From assembly GCA_943789025.1 (NCBI GenBank), contig CALSSN010000022.1:1-51851 (forward strand): a stretch of 51,851 nucleotides of DNA, given 5' to 3'. The translations under genes and the position numbers were made by a program. Below, one piece after another: positions 1-8,386 of this stretch. The notes under the pieces were generated by a model. It made no database searches and was not told where the DNA came from. It worked only from the letters and a program-made list of their open reading frames with translations. Within the stretch, counting starts at the first letter, position 1, and each line of letters starts with the position of its first letter. Source of the DNA: an uncultured Verrucomicrobiales bacterium. Lineage in GTDB: Bacteria; Verrucomicrobiota; Verrucomicrobiia; Verrucomicrobiales; DEV007.

Positions 1-138
1 ATCTACTGCGGGTGGTGTGGGTTGATTCTTTTCAAAGCTGGCTCCGCGAAAAAAATAGCGCACGATAACGCCAGTCGCCAGCACAAGCATCAATCCGATG
101 ACAAGCCAGCGTTCCTGGGGAGTGAGGCGGTTGATCAT
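1..138 (-). CDS. Small membrane-anchored protein, N-terminal part only
   Basis: The reading frame starts at an ATG on the minus strand (complement of 136-138) and runs off the left edge of the window, so only the first 46 residues are visible. It begins MINRLTPQERW, followed by one hydrophobic helix (about residues 12-27) and then a basic/polar stretch (RYFFRGASFEKNQ). This single-anchor pattern is common in ComEA/helix-hairpin-helix type DNA-uptake proteins and similar envelope proteins, but the diagnostic part lies outside the window, so function is not assigned. It lies 41 bases downstream of the 505-aa gene on the same strand and is probably co-transcribed with it. Confidence 0.5.
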   Translation of the reverse strand, partial: MINRLTPQERWLVIGLMLVLATGVIVRYFFRGASFEKNQPTPPAVD

Positions 139-179
139 GGTCGCTGGAAAGGGGCTCTTGGCGGTGGCTTTGCCTCTCT

Positions 180-1697
180 TTATCGCCATTCGCTTTCGAC
201 GGCATCGAGATAGCTGGAGATTGGGTCAGGTCGGCGCGGGGTGGGTTGCTGGAAAGACTCCATCACCCGAAGGTAGTCGTCAAAATCCGAACTGATCTGC
301 CGGGTTTCAGTAGCCTCGTGGAAGTCGAGGAGGTGCTCTGCTCGTTTGACCAGAGTTATGATAGAACGACGCTGCGCTTCAAGTTCGTCGAGCCGTGTCT
401 CAAAGTTTCTTATTTTTTTCCCTTGGGATGCCTCCGAGAGAAGGTCCGTGTAGGCGGTCACGATCGGTCGGTGCAGGGGGAATGCCCGCAGCCCGAGAGC
501 GAGAAGTTCTTCTGCCTTGGCGAGTAGAATCTTCTCCCGCATCGGGTGCCTTTTCAGTTCCTCCAGTTGCCGGAGCTTGATGGTGCGCCGCTTGGGGGAG
601 TTTTCTTTCTCTTCGTTTTCTTCTTCGCTGTCTCTCTGTTGCTGGCCTTTTTTCTGGAAAATGCTGAGGAGTCCTTTTTTCTCTTTTTTCTTATCGATCG
701 GAGTGAAGGTAATCTCGAGGAGGCTGGCTATTCTGGACTCGGTGCGCTCAGCGTTGAGGCTTTCGAAAGCGGAACCCTCGGCGAGAGCTGCCATCTCAAG
801 TGCCCACCATTTGTCGACAGCATCGGGTGAGGTTTTAAATTCAGGAAAGTGGCGCGCGAGCATCTTCCTCTGATCGATGTGGCTTCGACCAAGGTCGCCG
901 ATCATCTGACGCAGGGAAAGCCGCCCCTGCCTTTGCCGGTGGAGGGCGTAGACGAGGGCGGTGGAAGAGGCTTCGAAAATCCGTCGGCTCAGAGCGTCCA
1001 GTTTTGTGAAGTCGCTGTCGAGAATTTCATCAAGGTCAAGGGGGGTATCAGCTTTCCAGACTGCTTGGAATGTATCGGATGGACGGCCTTCTCTTCGGTA
1101 GCGGATCACTCCAACTACCCCTTTATGAAGCCAGTCAGGAAGGATCTTTTGTTGGCGTTTTTCGATCACTTTCTGGTCGGCGCCATCGAGAATGCGTTCC
1201 GCGAGAAGAAGTCGGATCAGCTCATCCTCAAGTTCTTCGCGGGAGAAGCTGGCGCCGAGGAAAACTTCAAGCTGGAGGAGCCAGCCTCCAAAGTCATAGG
1301 GTCGGATGTCGGTGACGATCGACTGGCCGAGCGGGACACGCCCTCCGCCGTCACCTCCATCGACTTTGATGACGATGGGATGGTCCCAGTGTCCCTCGAC
1401 TCCGGAGCCGAGAAATGCATGAAGATCGGTCTTTGTTTTTTCGGAAAAAACACAGACCTGTCCGCGAATTGCGAGCGCATCGGCATAGACGACGAACTGA
1501 CCGGATGAGCTTTTACTCCGACGGAGGTTGGCATTTTTATGAGGACTGACTTCGGGCGCAAGAGTCTCTGGTGCATAGAGCTCGGTGGAATCTTCCAGGC
1601 GGTTGCTCTGAGCAGAAAGCGGGAGTGATTGACAGATCAAGGCCGTCAATAAGGTGGCGGGGAGGTGCCGGAAGAGGCTGAGTTGAGGCAAAGGCAC
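180..1697 (-). CDS. Secreted hypothetical protein, possible inactive peptidase-MA-like
   Basis: A 505-residue protein with an N-terminal signal peptide (hydrophobic core LPATLLTALICQSLPLSA, probable cleavage after SAQS), so it is exported. The middle (about 170-280) contains LPDWLHKGVVGVIRYR followed by helices. This is reminiscent of 'WL-x-EG' segments in peptidase-MA-like proteins, but I see no HExxH zinc motif, so catalysis is not supported. Residues about 330-370 form a highly charged Lys/Glu-rich linker (KKKEKKGLLSIF, EEENEEKEN), and the C-terminal third looks alpha-helical or coiled-coil. It is followed at once by the small membrane protein at the window edge. I do not recognise the family with certainty. 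Confidence 0.75.
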   Translation of the reverse strand: MPLPQLSLFRHLPATLLTALICQSLPLSAQSNRLEDSTELYAPETLAPEVSPHKNANLRRSKSSSGQFVVYADALAIRGQVCVFSEKTKTDLHAFLGSGVEGHWDHPIVIKVDGGDGGGRVPLGQSIVTDIRPYDFGGWLLQLEVFLGASFSREELEDELIRLLLAERILDGADQKVIEKRQQKILPDWLHKGVVGVIRYRREGRPSDTFQAVWKADTPLDLDEILDSDFTKLDALSRRIFEASSTALVYALHRQRQGRLSLRQMIGDLGRSHIDQRKMLARHFPEFKTSPDAVDKWWALEMAALAEGSAFESLNAERTESRIASLLEITFTPIDKKKEKKGLLSIFQKKGQQQRDSEEENEEKENSPKRRTIKLRQLEELKRHPMREKILLAKAEELLALGLRAFPLHRPIVTAYTDLLSEASQGKKIRNFETRLDELEAQRRSIITLVKRAEHLLDFHEATETRQISSDFDDYLRVMESFQQPTPRRPDPISSYLDAVESEWR

Positions 1698-1803
1698 AGA
1701 GAGTAGTTTACCACAGCTGCACAGGAGCCCAAGTCCGGTTCCTGGGGAGTGCGAGACAGGGGAGATGGGGGGGGAGGAGGCTGGTCTTTCTTAAACAAGG
1801 TCT

Positions 1804-1896
1804 GTTGCTCGATGGTCGTGGATAGTCATCCAGTTGCGCCTCGCGCCGTGCCACACAGAATCCGGACAACAATAACGGGCACCGCCATGAATCAGA
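1804..1896. repeat. 93-bp direct repeat, copy A (upstream of Nudix gene)
   Basis: This 93-bp block is repeated in the same orientation and with the same length at 2596-2688. By eye there are only about 8-9 differences and no gaps. Shared landmarks are gttgctcg at the left end, catccagttg, gccgtgccacacagaa and caccgccatgaatcaga at the right end. The two copies bracket the Nudix gene. No frame clearly codes across both copies, and I recognise no IS. A short related string (gttgctcgtcggtcg) also occurs at 17974-17988. Confidence 0.75.
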
Positions 1897-1976
1897 CGCT
1901 CCTTAATTTCGAAGGCTTCGGGAACCGGCCGCTTTGAACTGGAAGAGGTGGCAGGATGCATCAATAGTCGGGGCGC

Positions 1977-2474
1977 ATGGAAGTGAATTGGAGCAGTTGG
2001 CAGCCTGGGGTTCGGGCTAACCTTCTTTTTGTGATTAGGGATCGGCAGATCCTGCTCATCCGCAAAAAAACGGGATTCGGAGCGGGCGGTATCAACGGGC
2101 CAGGCGGGAAGCTCGAGCCTGGTGAGACTGCTTTGGAGGCTGCAGTGCGCGAAGTGGGAGAGGAACTCTCGATTGTGCCCCACGCTCCCGAGGACATGGG
2201 TGACCTGTCGTTTCAGTTTCTCGACGGTCTGGCCATGCATGTTCAGGTATTCCGATCGCGAGGTTTTGATGGTGAGCCAACTGAGTCAGTCGAAGCAGAG
2301 CCGCTGTGGTTTTCAATCGATGCCATCCCATTTCATGAGATGTGGGAGGATGACCGCTACTGGCTCCGAGAAATGGTGGAAGGCAGCCGGTTTTCCGCGC
2401 GCTTTGTTTTTGATGGAAGGTCGATGGTCTACAAGGAGATCGACTGGTTGGAGAAAGTCGAAAGCTGGGCCTAG
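1977..2474 (+). CDS. Nudix hydrolase, MTH1-like 8-oxo-dGTP diphosphatase
   Basis: A 165-residue Nudix protein. The Nudix box starts at GPGGKLEPGETALEAAVREV and continues GEELSI: the Gx5Ex7REUxEE core is intact, but the usual last Gly (EExGU) is Ser. After the box, the segment MWEDDRYWL followed by FSARFVFDG resembles the C-terminal half of eukaryotic MTH1/NUDT1 (MWPDD.YW, F.G.F.F), more than E. coli MutT. I therefore infer a sanitising 8-oxo-purine nucleotide hydrolase, although other (d)NTP substrates remain possible. The ATG start directly precedes the conserved beta strand. The gene stands alone between the two 93-bp repeats, which may mark it as a movable segment. Confidence 0.85.
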   Translation: MEVNWSSWQPGVRANLLFVIRDRQILLIRKKTGFGAGGINGPGGKLEPGETALEAAVREVGEELSIVPHAPEDMGDLSFQFLDGLAMHVQVFRSRGFDGEPTESVEAEPLWFSIDAIPFHEMWEDDRYWLREMVEGSRFSARFVFDGRSMVYKEIDWLEKVESWA

Positions 2475-2595
2475 CGGAAGTCTGATCCATTGCTCCACCC
2501 GTCACTTGGAATGGAATAGGGTGAGAGTCAGCATCGCTACGCTCTGGGCTCGCTGAAGAAGCCCTTCGGGTTGCTGGCCGATCCGGTGTGGTTAC

Positions 2596-2688
2596 GTTGC
2601 TCGTTGGTCGTGGATGTTCATCCAGTTGCACATCGTGCCGTGCCACACAGAAGCCGGACAACAATGACGGGCACCGCCATGAATCAGA
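2596..2688. repeat. 93-bp direct repeat, copy B (downstream of Nudix gene)
   Basis: Second copy of the block at 1804-1896, in direct orientation, offset by 792 bases. Most differences from copy A are clustered in the first 40 bases; the right half (accgccatgaatcaga) is identical. The segment between the Nudix stop codon and this repeat (2475-2595) shows no convincing gene. Confidence 0.75.
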
Positions 2689-2732
2689 TCTTCCCAAGGC
2701 TTTCTGGCAGCTCGGCTGGGCCGTCAGGATGG

Positions 2733-3911
2733 TCATGATGATCCTTGGCCTTCAAGAGTGTTCAGGCACCACGCGTATTCACGCTCCAGTTGGTCGACGA
2801 CGTTCGCGGCGCGCAACTCCTTGGGAAGCACTTCCCAGGTGTAGGTTTCCATTTCGAGGTGCTGGCACGTGCCCGGGTTCTTCTTGAGCCACGCGAGGGT
2901 CTTTTCAATGTGGTCACGTGTGTCGTTAAAGACGAGTTCCGGGTGGGTATGGATGGGGACGTGGAAATGGACGCGCCATTCCTCGCCGAGTGGGGTGCCT
3001 GGGTCGCTCGTGGCGGCCTCTGCGAGGGCTTCGGGAAGGTCTCGAAACCGGCGGAGTGGAAGCTGCGCACCTGAATAGATGACTACTTGGTGGAGGTAGG
3101 TATCGTCAGCAAAATCGCGCAGGCGGGCAAGCGCATCAGGGGTAGGCCGAAGACTGAGGGCTGAACTTAGATGAATCTTGCTGAGCCGAATACCATGGTT
3201 ATGAAACCTCTGGAGCGCTTCTTCGGCTTCCTCGAACTCGATCGCCATATGGCAGGTGTCGTAGTTGATCCCTACCGTTTTGAGGATCGAGGAGTCCCCG
3301 CCCGTATGGTCGAGGAGCAGACCGAAAAACTTGATGGATTCACCGGTGGTTTCGAAGAGGCCAAGTGGTTCCGGTTCAAGCCCGAGGTGAAGGTCCTGAC
3401 CGTTGCGCTCTCGGAGTCCCTCAATATGGCGGCGGCAGGTGTTGATGTTAGAGAGGATACGGTCGAGGCCACCGGCATCGATGGCGAACTCTTTGAATGA
3501 ACCCGGGAGGGTGCTCACGCTGCCCGGGATGCCCTCGGGGAGGAGAGCGGAGAGAATGTCAAAAAGCTTGTTGGTGTAAAGCAGGCGTTCCTGGCTTCCC
3601 CAGTCCGGGAGGTAGACCTGCTCCTTGACCCGTGTCCCGTGGAACTGGCCATATGGAAATCCGTTGATAGTGAAGACGTAGCAATTCTCGTCATCGAGCC
3701 ATTGCCGAAAGGCGTCGAGTTGCTCTGGTCGCGCCAGTGTATCTGCAGCGACTTTACTCAGGCGCAGCCCGATACCAAATCGGGTGGCTCTTCCGACACG
3801 GTCGCGGACGGCCAGCGTGTGATTTTTGAGGTTGGCCTGGGTCTCGTCCCAGGATTCCCCGCGGTGGATGTTGGTGCAATAGCCGAGATGCAGTCCGTGA
3901 TCGAGTTCCAT
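2733..3911 (-). CDS. eboE: EboE-like metabolite traffic protein, TIM-barrel fold
   Basis: A 392-residue protein with the opening LGYCTNIHRGESW typical of the EboE family. It belongs to the xylose-isomerase/AP-endonuclease-like TIM-barrel superfamily. Candidate metal or substrate residues lie in LGLEPEPLGLFETT (about 180), NYDTCHMAIEFE (about 220), KIHLSSAL (about 245), HFHVPIH (about 315) and HLEMETYTWEVLP (near the C-terminus). In ebo clusters the protein is linked to movement of metabolite precursors to the periplasm, but its reaction is not established. None of eboA-D or eboF is visible in the window, so this is an orphan copy. It is convergent with the Nudix gene and divergent from the L,D-transpeptidase gene. 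Confidence 0.8.
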   Translation of the reverse strand: MELDHGLHLGYCTNIHRGESWDETQANLKNHTLAVRDRVGRATRFGIGLRLSKVAADTLARPEQLDAFRQWLDDENCYVFTINGFPYGQFHGTRVKEQVYLPDWGSQERLLYTNKLFDILSALLPEGIPGSVSTLPGSFKEFAIDAGGLDRILSNINTCRRHIEGLRERNGQDLHLGLEPEPLGLFETTGESIKFFGLLLDHTGGDSSILKTVGINYDTCHMAIEFEEAEEALQRFHNHGIRLSKIHLSSALSLRPTPDALARLRDFADDTYLHQVVIYSGAQLPLRRFRDLPEALAEAATSDPGTPLGEEWRVHFHVPIHTHPELVFNDTRDHIEKTLAWLKKNPGTCQHLEMETYTWEVLPKELRAANVVDQLEREYAWCLNTLEGQGSS

Positions 3912-4022
3912 GTCTTTCCGGGAGCTTGGCTGCTGTCAGGGCGGCCCGCAATGGCGAAGGGGCGCGCAAGCAAAGAGGACAGAAACTGGATTGGCGAGGG
4001 GATTCGAGGTAGACTTCGGGGA

Positions 4023-4826
4023 ATGAAAATTCCGTCATCACAGCGATCGGGAGCCTGGCGTGTCTGTCCCATGCTGTTGCGGATCTGTTTGCTGGTCGGT
4101 GCCGTGTCGGCTGTGGCAGGGGCGGAAAAAAGCCGGAGCCTTCCGAACAAGGTGGGGCAGCTGGTGGTTGTGCTTGCGGAAGGGTGGGATGCCGGTCGGG
4201 GAACGATGCAGTGCTTCCAACGTGGTGCCGCCGGTTGGATTCCGCTGTTCAGTGAGCAGAAGCCGGTGCTTTTAGGAAAATCAGGCCTCGCCTGGGGGCG
4301 AGGAATTCTGCCAGTGGCCATTCCGCTTTCGGGTGAGCGGAAAACCGAAGGGGATGGGCGGTCACCGGCAGGGGTCTTTGAGATTGGCAGAGTTTTCGGG
4401 TATGCCGCTGCCCCTCCGTCTGGAACCCGTGTTCGCTACCGTCAGGTTACCGAGTGGGACTGCTGGGTGGAAGACGAAAAGAACCCGCATTATAATAGGC
4501 ATGTGGTGATTGATCCGTCTCGAGGGGTGCCTTCGTGGTTTCGAAAGGAACGGATGCGAATGGAAGATGCTGCTCACAGCCTGAAGCTTGAAATCCGTCA
4601 CAATACCGACCCACCACAACCAGGGATGGGAAGCGCGATCTTTTTCCATATCCGGCGGGGCCCCGAGCGGATGACGGCCGGATGTGCGACGATGAAGCGG
4701 AAAGATTTGATCGAGCTTATTCAATGGCTTAATCCGGCGGCATCGCCGCATTGTGTGCTCCTCCCGAGGCACGAGTATCTGGCGCGAAAAAGTACGTGGA
4801 AACTGCCTTCACCCCGAGGATGGTAA
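4023..4826 (+). CDS. L,D-transpeptidase (YkuD) family secreted protein
   Basis: A 267-residue protein starting at MKIPSSQ, with a basic N-region and a hydrophobic core (LLRICLLVGAVSAVAG) that form a signal peptide. An upstream open frame exists, but this ATG gives the export signal. The mature part has GRSPAGVFEIGRVFGY (about 115-130), typical of YkuD-fold proteins, then FFHIRRGPERMTAGCATM (about 210-227), which supplies the catalytic His...(T)xGC arrangement with the Cys nucleophile. It probably cross-links or modifies peptidoglycan in the periplasm. The stretch PHYNRHVVIDPSRGVPSW is also characteristic of this secreted subgroup. The gene is divergent from eboE and precedes the CPXCG gene on the same strand. 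Confidence 0.82.
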   Translation: MKIPSSQRSGAWRVCPMLLRICLLVGAVSAVAGAEKSRSLPNKVGQLVVVLAEGWDAGRGTMQCFQRGAAGWIPLFSEQKPVLLGKSGLAWGRGILPVAIPLSGERKTEGDGRSPAGVFEIGRVFGYAAAPPSGTRVRYRQVTEWDCWVEDEKNPHYNRHVVIDPSRGVPSWFRKERMRMEDAAHSLKLEIRHNTDPPQPGMGSAIFFHIRRGPERMTAGCATMKRKDLIELIQWLNPAASPHCVLLPRHEYLARKSTWKLPSPRGW

Positions 4827-4892
4827 CCAATGGGAGTTACTTTGATGACCTTTTCTGCGCCATGAGATGGCTGCTTTGCTCTGGAACCAACA

Positions 4893-5081
4893 ATGACTGA
4901 GACAGTTTCGGTGACCTGCCCATCATGCTTTGAGGCTTTCGAAGTGGCCTGCCCAGATCCCGTGGAGACGCCGTGCCTGGTCGATTACGACTGCGAAGTC
5001 TGTTGTCGGCCGATGTTTCTCCGCTTTTGGCAGGACGAAGAGGGCGGAGTCGATGCGGAAGCTCAAGGCCCTGACGATTGA
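4893..5081 (+). CDS. CPXCG motif-containing cysteine-rich small protein
   Basis: A 62-residue protein. It has CPSCFEAFEV near residue 9 and YDCEVCCRPM near residue 33, giving two Cys pairs of the CPXCG family (zinc-ribbon-like), here with S in place of the usual X-C-G spacing. The tail is acidic (DEEGGVDAEAQGPDD). It is probably a cytoplasmic zinc-binding protein of unknown function. It lies 66 bases downstream of the L,D-transpeptidase gene. Confidence 0.8.
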   Translation: MTETVSVTCPSCFEAFEVACPDPVETPCLVDYDCEVCCRPMFLRFWQDEEGGVDAEAQGPDD

Positions 5082-5161
5082 CGTGAGGGACTGTGATCGC
5101 GTTTTTTGCCCCTCGGCCGCTCCCTCGCAGTCCCTTCGGCCTTCAGCGTGGCACCGTCCGG

Positions 5162-5545
5162 CTACTGGCGTTCGAGAATCTCGACTTCGTAGCCATCCGG
5201 ATCGGTCACGAAGGCCATTTTACTCTTTTCGCCACTGGCGAATGCTTCCTTCCAGTCAGCTGGCCAGATTTCGATCCCCTTCTGCTCCACTTCTTGGCAG
5301 TAAGTCATGATGTTGACCACCCCGAGCGCGGTGTGCATCAAGTCTTCTGGAAACGTGACATCGAAGTCAGGAGAGTAACAAAGTTCCAGGAAGTGGTCGT
5401 TGCCTTCCAGTTCCATAAAAGCGAGTTCGTTGCCGGCTGGGGACTTATCATTCCTCCGTGCGAGGAAGTAGCCAAGTTTTTCGTAGAAAGCGATGGAGGC
5501 TTCAAGATCGCCGACACGGATGCGGGTATGAAGGAATTTGATCAT
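5162..5545 (-). CDS. VOC family (glyoxalase I-like) protein
   Basis: A 127-residue protein. I chose the ATG at 5545 (MIKFLHTRIRVGDLEASIAF) because it matches the conserved N-terminus of lactoylglutathione-lyase-like proteins; the open frame extends further upstream without family character. Expected metal ligands are present: His in LHTRIRV, Glu in HFLELCY, His in LMHTALGV and Glu in DPDGYEVEILE. The size and single beta-alpha-beta-beta-beta pair fit glyoxalase I, so methylglyoxal detoxification is plausible, but substrate assignment by sequence alone is only moderate. It is convergent with the CPXCG gene and divergent from acs. Confidence 0.82.
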   Translation of the reverse strand: MIKFLHTRIRVGDLEASIAFYEKLGYFLARRNDKSPAGNELAFMELEGNDHFLELCYSPDFDVTFPEDLMHTALGVVNIMTYCQEVEQKGIEIWPADWKEAFASGEKSKMAFVTDPDGYEVEILERQ

Positions 5546-5784
5546 CGAGAAACAGACCACATTTTTTTCTCGAGTCATGGGAAACCTGAGGCTTCCTTGC
5601 GAGGCGGCATCTCGGGGTTTCCTGAGATAATCCTGATTGTCTTGACTGCCTGCTCCAGATGCTCTTATCATTCGGTGTCATGGTTTGTGGGGCAGGTTGC
5701 GGGTGGCATCCGGCGTGCAGTGCAAAAATGACCTCAGCAAGAACAGGGAGGTTTCCATTTTCTTGAATTTTTTTCCTAATCACT

Positions 5785-7722
5785 ATGAGCAAATCCAAAG
5801 AAGAAGTCGTCTACAAGCCCTCCAAGGAGTTTCAGAAAGAGGCTCGGATCAAGAGTCTGGCCGAGTATCGGCGCTTGCATAAGTACTCGATCGATCATCC
5901 GGAGAAATTCTGGGCGGACGAGGCATCTGAACTCGTCTGGCAGAAGAAGTGGAGCAGGGTTCTGAAGTGGAAAGCTCCTTTTGCTGAATGGTTCGGCGGA
6001 GGGAAAATCAACGTCTGTGAAAACTGTGTTGACCGTCATGCGCAGGGAGACCGGGCGAACAAGGCAGCAATCATCTTCGAGGGGGAGCCTGGAGATAAGC
6101 AGGTTATCACCTACCGACAACTCCAGAGGGAAGTTGCCCGGTTTGCCAATATTCTTAAGGCCCATGGCGTCCGGCAGAAACAGCGGGTCATCATCTACAT
6201 GCCTATGATTCCGGAGGCTGCTTTCGCCATGCTGGCCTGCGCCAGGATCGGTGCTGTGCACTCGGTGGTGTTTGGTGGCTTCTCCTCAGAGTCGATCAAG
6301 GATCGCTGTGAGGACAGTGGGGCCTCCTTCATCATCACTGCAGATGGCGGGTGGCGGAGAGGGAGTGTTGTGCCGCTCAAGGAAAATGTCGACGCCGCGA
6401 TTAAGGGGAACAAGGCGATCAAAAAGGTCATCGTCGTGCGCCGCTGCGAGAATAAGGTGAAGATGGTTTCAGGACGAGACGTCTGGTATCACGAGGAAGT
6501 GAGCAAGGTTTCAGATCAATGCCCGGCGAAGGGTTTTGATTCCGAGCATCCGCTCTTTATTCTCTACACCAGCGGTTCCACGGGAAAACCCAAAGGCATT
6601 CTGCACACCAGCGGTGGCTACCTCACCGGAACTTATTCCACCTTCAAGTATGTCTTCGATATCCGTGAGAGCGATGTCTACTGGTGCACCGCCGACATCG
6701 GCTGGATCACCGGTCACAGCTATATCATCTACGGCCCGCTGGCAGCGGGTGCGACTTGCCTCATGTATGAGGGTGCGCCTAACCACCCGGACTTCGGGAG
6801 ATTCTGGAAGATGATCGAAGACCACCAGGTCACCATCTTCTACACCGCACCCACGGCGATCAGGGCCTTCATGAAAGCAGGCGACGAGTTCCCCAAAAAG
6901 CATAACTTGAGTTCCTTGCGACTTCTCGGTTCTGTCGGGGAACCGATCAATCCAGCCGCTTGGGAATGGTATCACAAGGTCATCGGGAGTAGCCGCTGTC
7001 CGATTGTCGACACCTGGTGGCAGACCGAGACAGGTGCCATCATGATTGCACCATTGCCCGGTGCGACGCCGTTGAAACCAGGTACGGCAACCCTGCCATG
7101 TTTCGGAGTCGATGCTGTGACATTTGACGAGAACGGCCTGCCTTGTCACGCCAACCAGGAAGGCAAACTGGTCATTCGTAACCCCTGGCCTTCCATGCTG
7201 CGGACAATCTATGGAGATAAAAAGCGCTATGTGAAAACCTACTGGGATGAGTACAAGGGAGTCTACCTTGCCGGGGATGGAGCGCGTCGTGACAAAGACG
7301 GATACACCTGGATCATTGGCCGACTGGATGATGTTCTCAATGTCTCGGGGCATCGCCTTGGAACAGCAGAAGTTGAGAGCGCTCTCGTTTCCCACCCAGC
7401 GGTGGTCGAAGCCGCGGTTGTCGGGCGTCCGGACGAAATCAAGGGCCAGGGGATTGTTGCTTTTGTCATTCTGACCGGAAAGGCAAAGCCCGGGGATGCA
7501 CTCGTCAAGGAGTTGCGAACCCACGTTGGGAAAGTTATTGGCCCGATTGCTCGGCCCGATGATATCCGCTTCGCAGGTGCGCTTCCTAAGACCCGGTCAG
7601 GGAAGATCATGCGCCGGATCCTCAAGGAGATCTGCGTGGGTGGAAAGATTCAAGGCGATACCTCGACTCTCGAGGATTTCCAGGCGATCGCCGATCTGCA
7701 GTCCACTGGCGATGACGATTAG
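5785..7722 (+). CDS. acsA: Acetyl-coenzyme A synthetase
   Basis: A 645-residue AMP-forming acyl-CoA synthetase of full length. It contains the P-loop-like [10 protein letters not shown] (about 262-271), the A5 motif WWQTETGA (about 411), the [17 protein letters not shown] hinge (about 498), and the C-terminal [14 protein letters not shown], where the Lys is the residue regulated by acetylation in this family. [15 protein letters not shown] and [17 protein letters not shown] distinguish acetyl-CoA synthetase from other acyl-CoA ligases. It converts acetate, ATP and CoA to acetyl-CoA in the cytoplasm. It is a single gene with its own upstream region (5546-5784). Confidence 0.97.
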   Translation: MSKSKEEVVYKPSKEFQKEARIKSLAEYRRLHKYSIDHPEKFWADEASELVWQKKWSRVLKWKAPFAEWFGGGKINVCENCVDRHAQGDRANKAAIIFEGEPGDKQVITYRQLQREVARFANILKAHGVRQKQRVIIYMPMIPEAAFAMLACARIGAVHSVVFGGFSSESIKDRCEDSGASFIITADGGWRRGSVVPLKENVDAAIKGNKAIKKVIVVRRCENKVKMVSGRDVWYHEEVSKVSDQCPAKGFDSEHPLFILYTSGSTGKPKGILHTSGGYLTGTYSTFKYVFDIRESDVYWCTADIGWITGHSYIIYGPLAAGATCLMYEGAPNHPDFGRFWKMIEDHQVTIFYTAPTAIRAFMKAGDEFPKKHNLSSLRLLGSVGEPINPAAWEWYHKVIGSSRCPIVDTWWQTETGAIMIAPLPGATPLKPGTATLPCFGVDAVTFDENGLPCHANQEGKLVIRNPWPSMLRTIYGDKKRYVKTYWDEYKGVYLAGDGARRDKDGYTWIIGRLDDVLNVSGHRLGTAEVESALVSHPAVVEAAVVGRPDEIKGQGIVAFVILTGKAKPGDALVKELRTHVGKVIGPIARPDDIRFAGALPKTRSGKIMRRILKEICVGGKIQGDTSTLEDFQAIADLQSTGDDD

Positions 7723-7922
7723 GGCAATGCCCTCATTGCTTTGCACTGGAGGAAGGAGGGCGCAGACGCGGAAAAGCTGCGCCAGGAGAGAAAGCGAGGA
7801 AGGCTTGCCCGATAACGAGGAAGGCTTGCCCGATAAGCCCGAGGGTGAACTAAGCCCGAGGGTGAACTCCGCTACCTCTCGACGCCAAGGGGGTGATTTT
7901 TTACCCGCGTTTTTACCCGCTA
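7723..7922. repeat. Intergenic region with two adjacent tandem duplications
   Basis: Between acsA and the PEP-CTERM-like gene, a 21-bp unit (cgaggaaggcttgcccgataa) is present twice in tandem at 7795-7815 and 7816-7836. It is directly followed by a 17-bp unit (gcccgagggtgaact plus two bases) present twice at 7837-7853 and 7854-7870. No gene is seen here. These look like replication-slippage duplications. Confidence 0.7.
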
Positions 7923-8210
7923 TCAGGAAGTCTGCGCTTGCTTCTTGGACTCTCGATACCCCACCCAGCTTCGGTGGTAGGCGATGGCGACGAAGAGAAG
8001 GCCGATGACGAGCAGCAACAGGCGGCTCGGGTCGGGAATTTTGAGGGTTTCAGTTTCGATCAGGTCTTCGACGGAAGTCAGAGCGCCTTGAAGGGACTCG
8101 GATTGTGAAATGGAAATAGCCAGGGGTTCGGCGCCGAGATGAGCGGTCCCCATGGCAGCCAGTGCAACCAGCGCCATAGCGATGACGGGGAGAATGATCT
8201 TCAGAGACAT
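7923..8210 (-). CDS. Small PEP-CTERM-like exported protein
   Basis: A 95-residue protein with an N-terminal signal peptide (KIILPVIAMALVALAAMG), a short mature region (GAEPLAISISQSESL...) and a C-terminal tripartite tail: IPDPSR, a hydrophobic helix (LLLLVIGLLFVAIAY) and basic residues (HRSW...RESKK). This matches the layout of PEP-CTERM/exosortase sorting signals (consensus VPEPS, with P-D-P here), but the protein extends 14 residues past the helix, longer than typical. It may therefore be a sorted surface protein or a simple two-span membrane protein. No exosortase lies in the window. It is divergent from the DUF1080 gene. Confidence 0.6.
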   Translation of the reverse strand: MSLKIILPVIAMALVALAAMGTAHLGAEPLAISISQSESLQGALTSVEDLIETETLKIPDPSRLLLLVIGLLFVAIAYHRSWVGYRESKKQAQTS

Positions 8211-8386
8211 GCGGAAAGATGAGAGAGGAAAAAGGAAGAGGGGGCTTAGATGTTTGGCGTCCAGTCGATATAACGAATTAGGATCTTAAGATTGGCAAGG
8301 TCCTTGTAAAGAAAAATCTGATAAAAAAGAAGGTATTTTTCGAAAAGACGTTGAAAATTCAGGGTTTTTACTCTTTGAAGAGTTTT

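Noticed and set aside
1811..1896. REP-associated Y1 transposase remnant in the 93-bp repeat
   Set aside because: No Y1 HUH motif or recognisable transposase sequence in any frame of either copy.
2092..2736. 214-residue minus-strand ORF over the Nudix gene
   Set aside because: Low-complexity Ser/Pro/Arg composition and antisense to a clear Nudix protein; it is a GC-rich shadow.
3639..4022. Upstream extension of the L,D-transpeptidase frame
   Set aside because: It overlaps eboE on the other strand and lacks family character; the signal peptide begins at 4023.
6511..7524. 337-residue antisense ORF in acsA
   Set aside because: Mirror frame of a conserved acetyl-CoA synthetase; no independent support.
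7795..7870. CRISPR array
   Set aside because: The repeats are contiguous duplications without spacers and only two units each.
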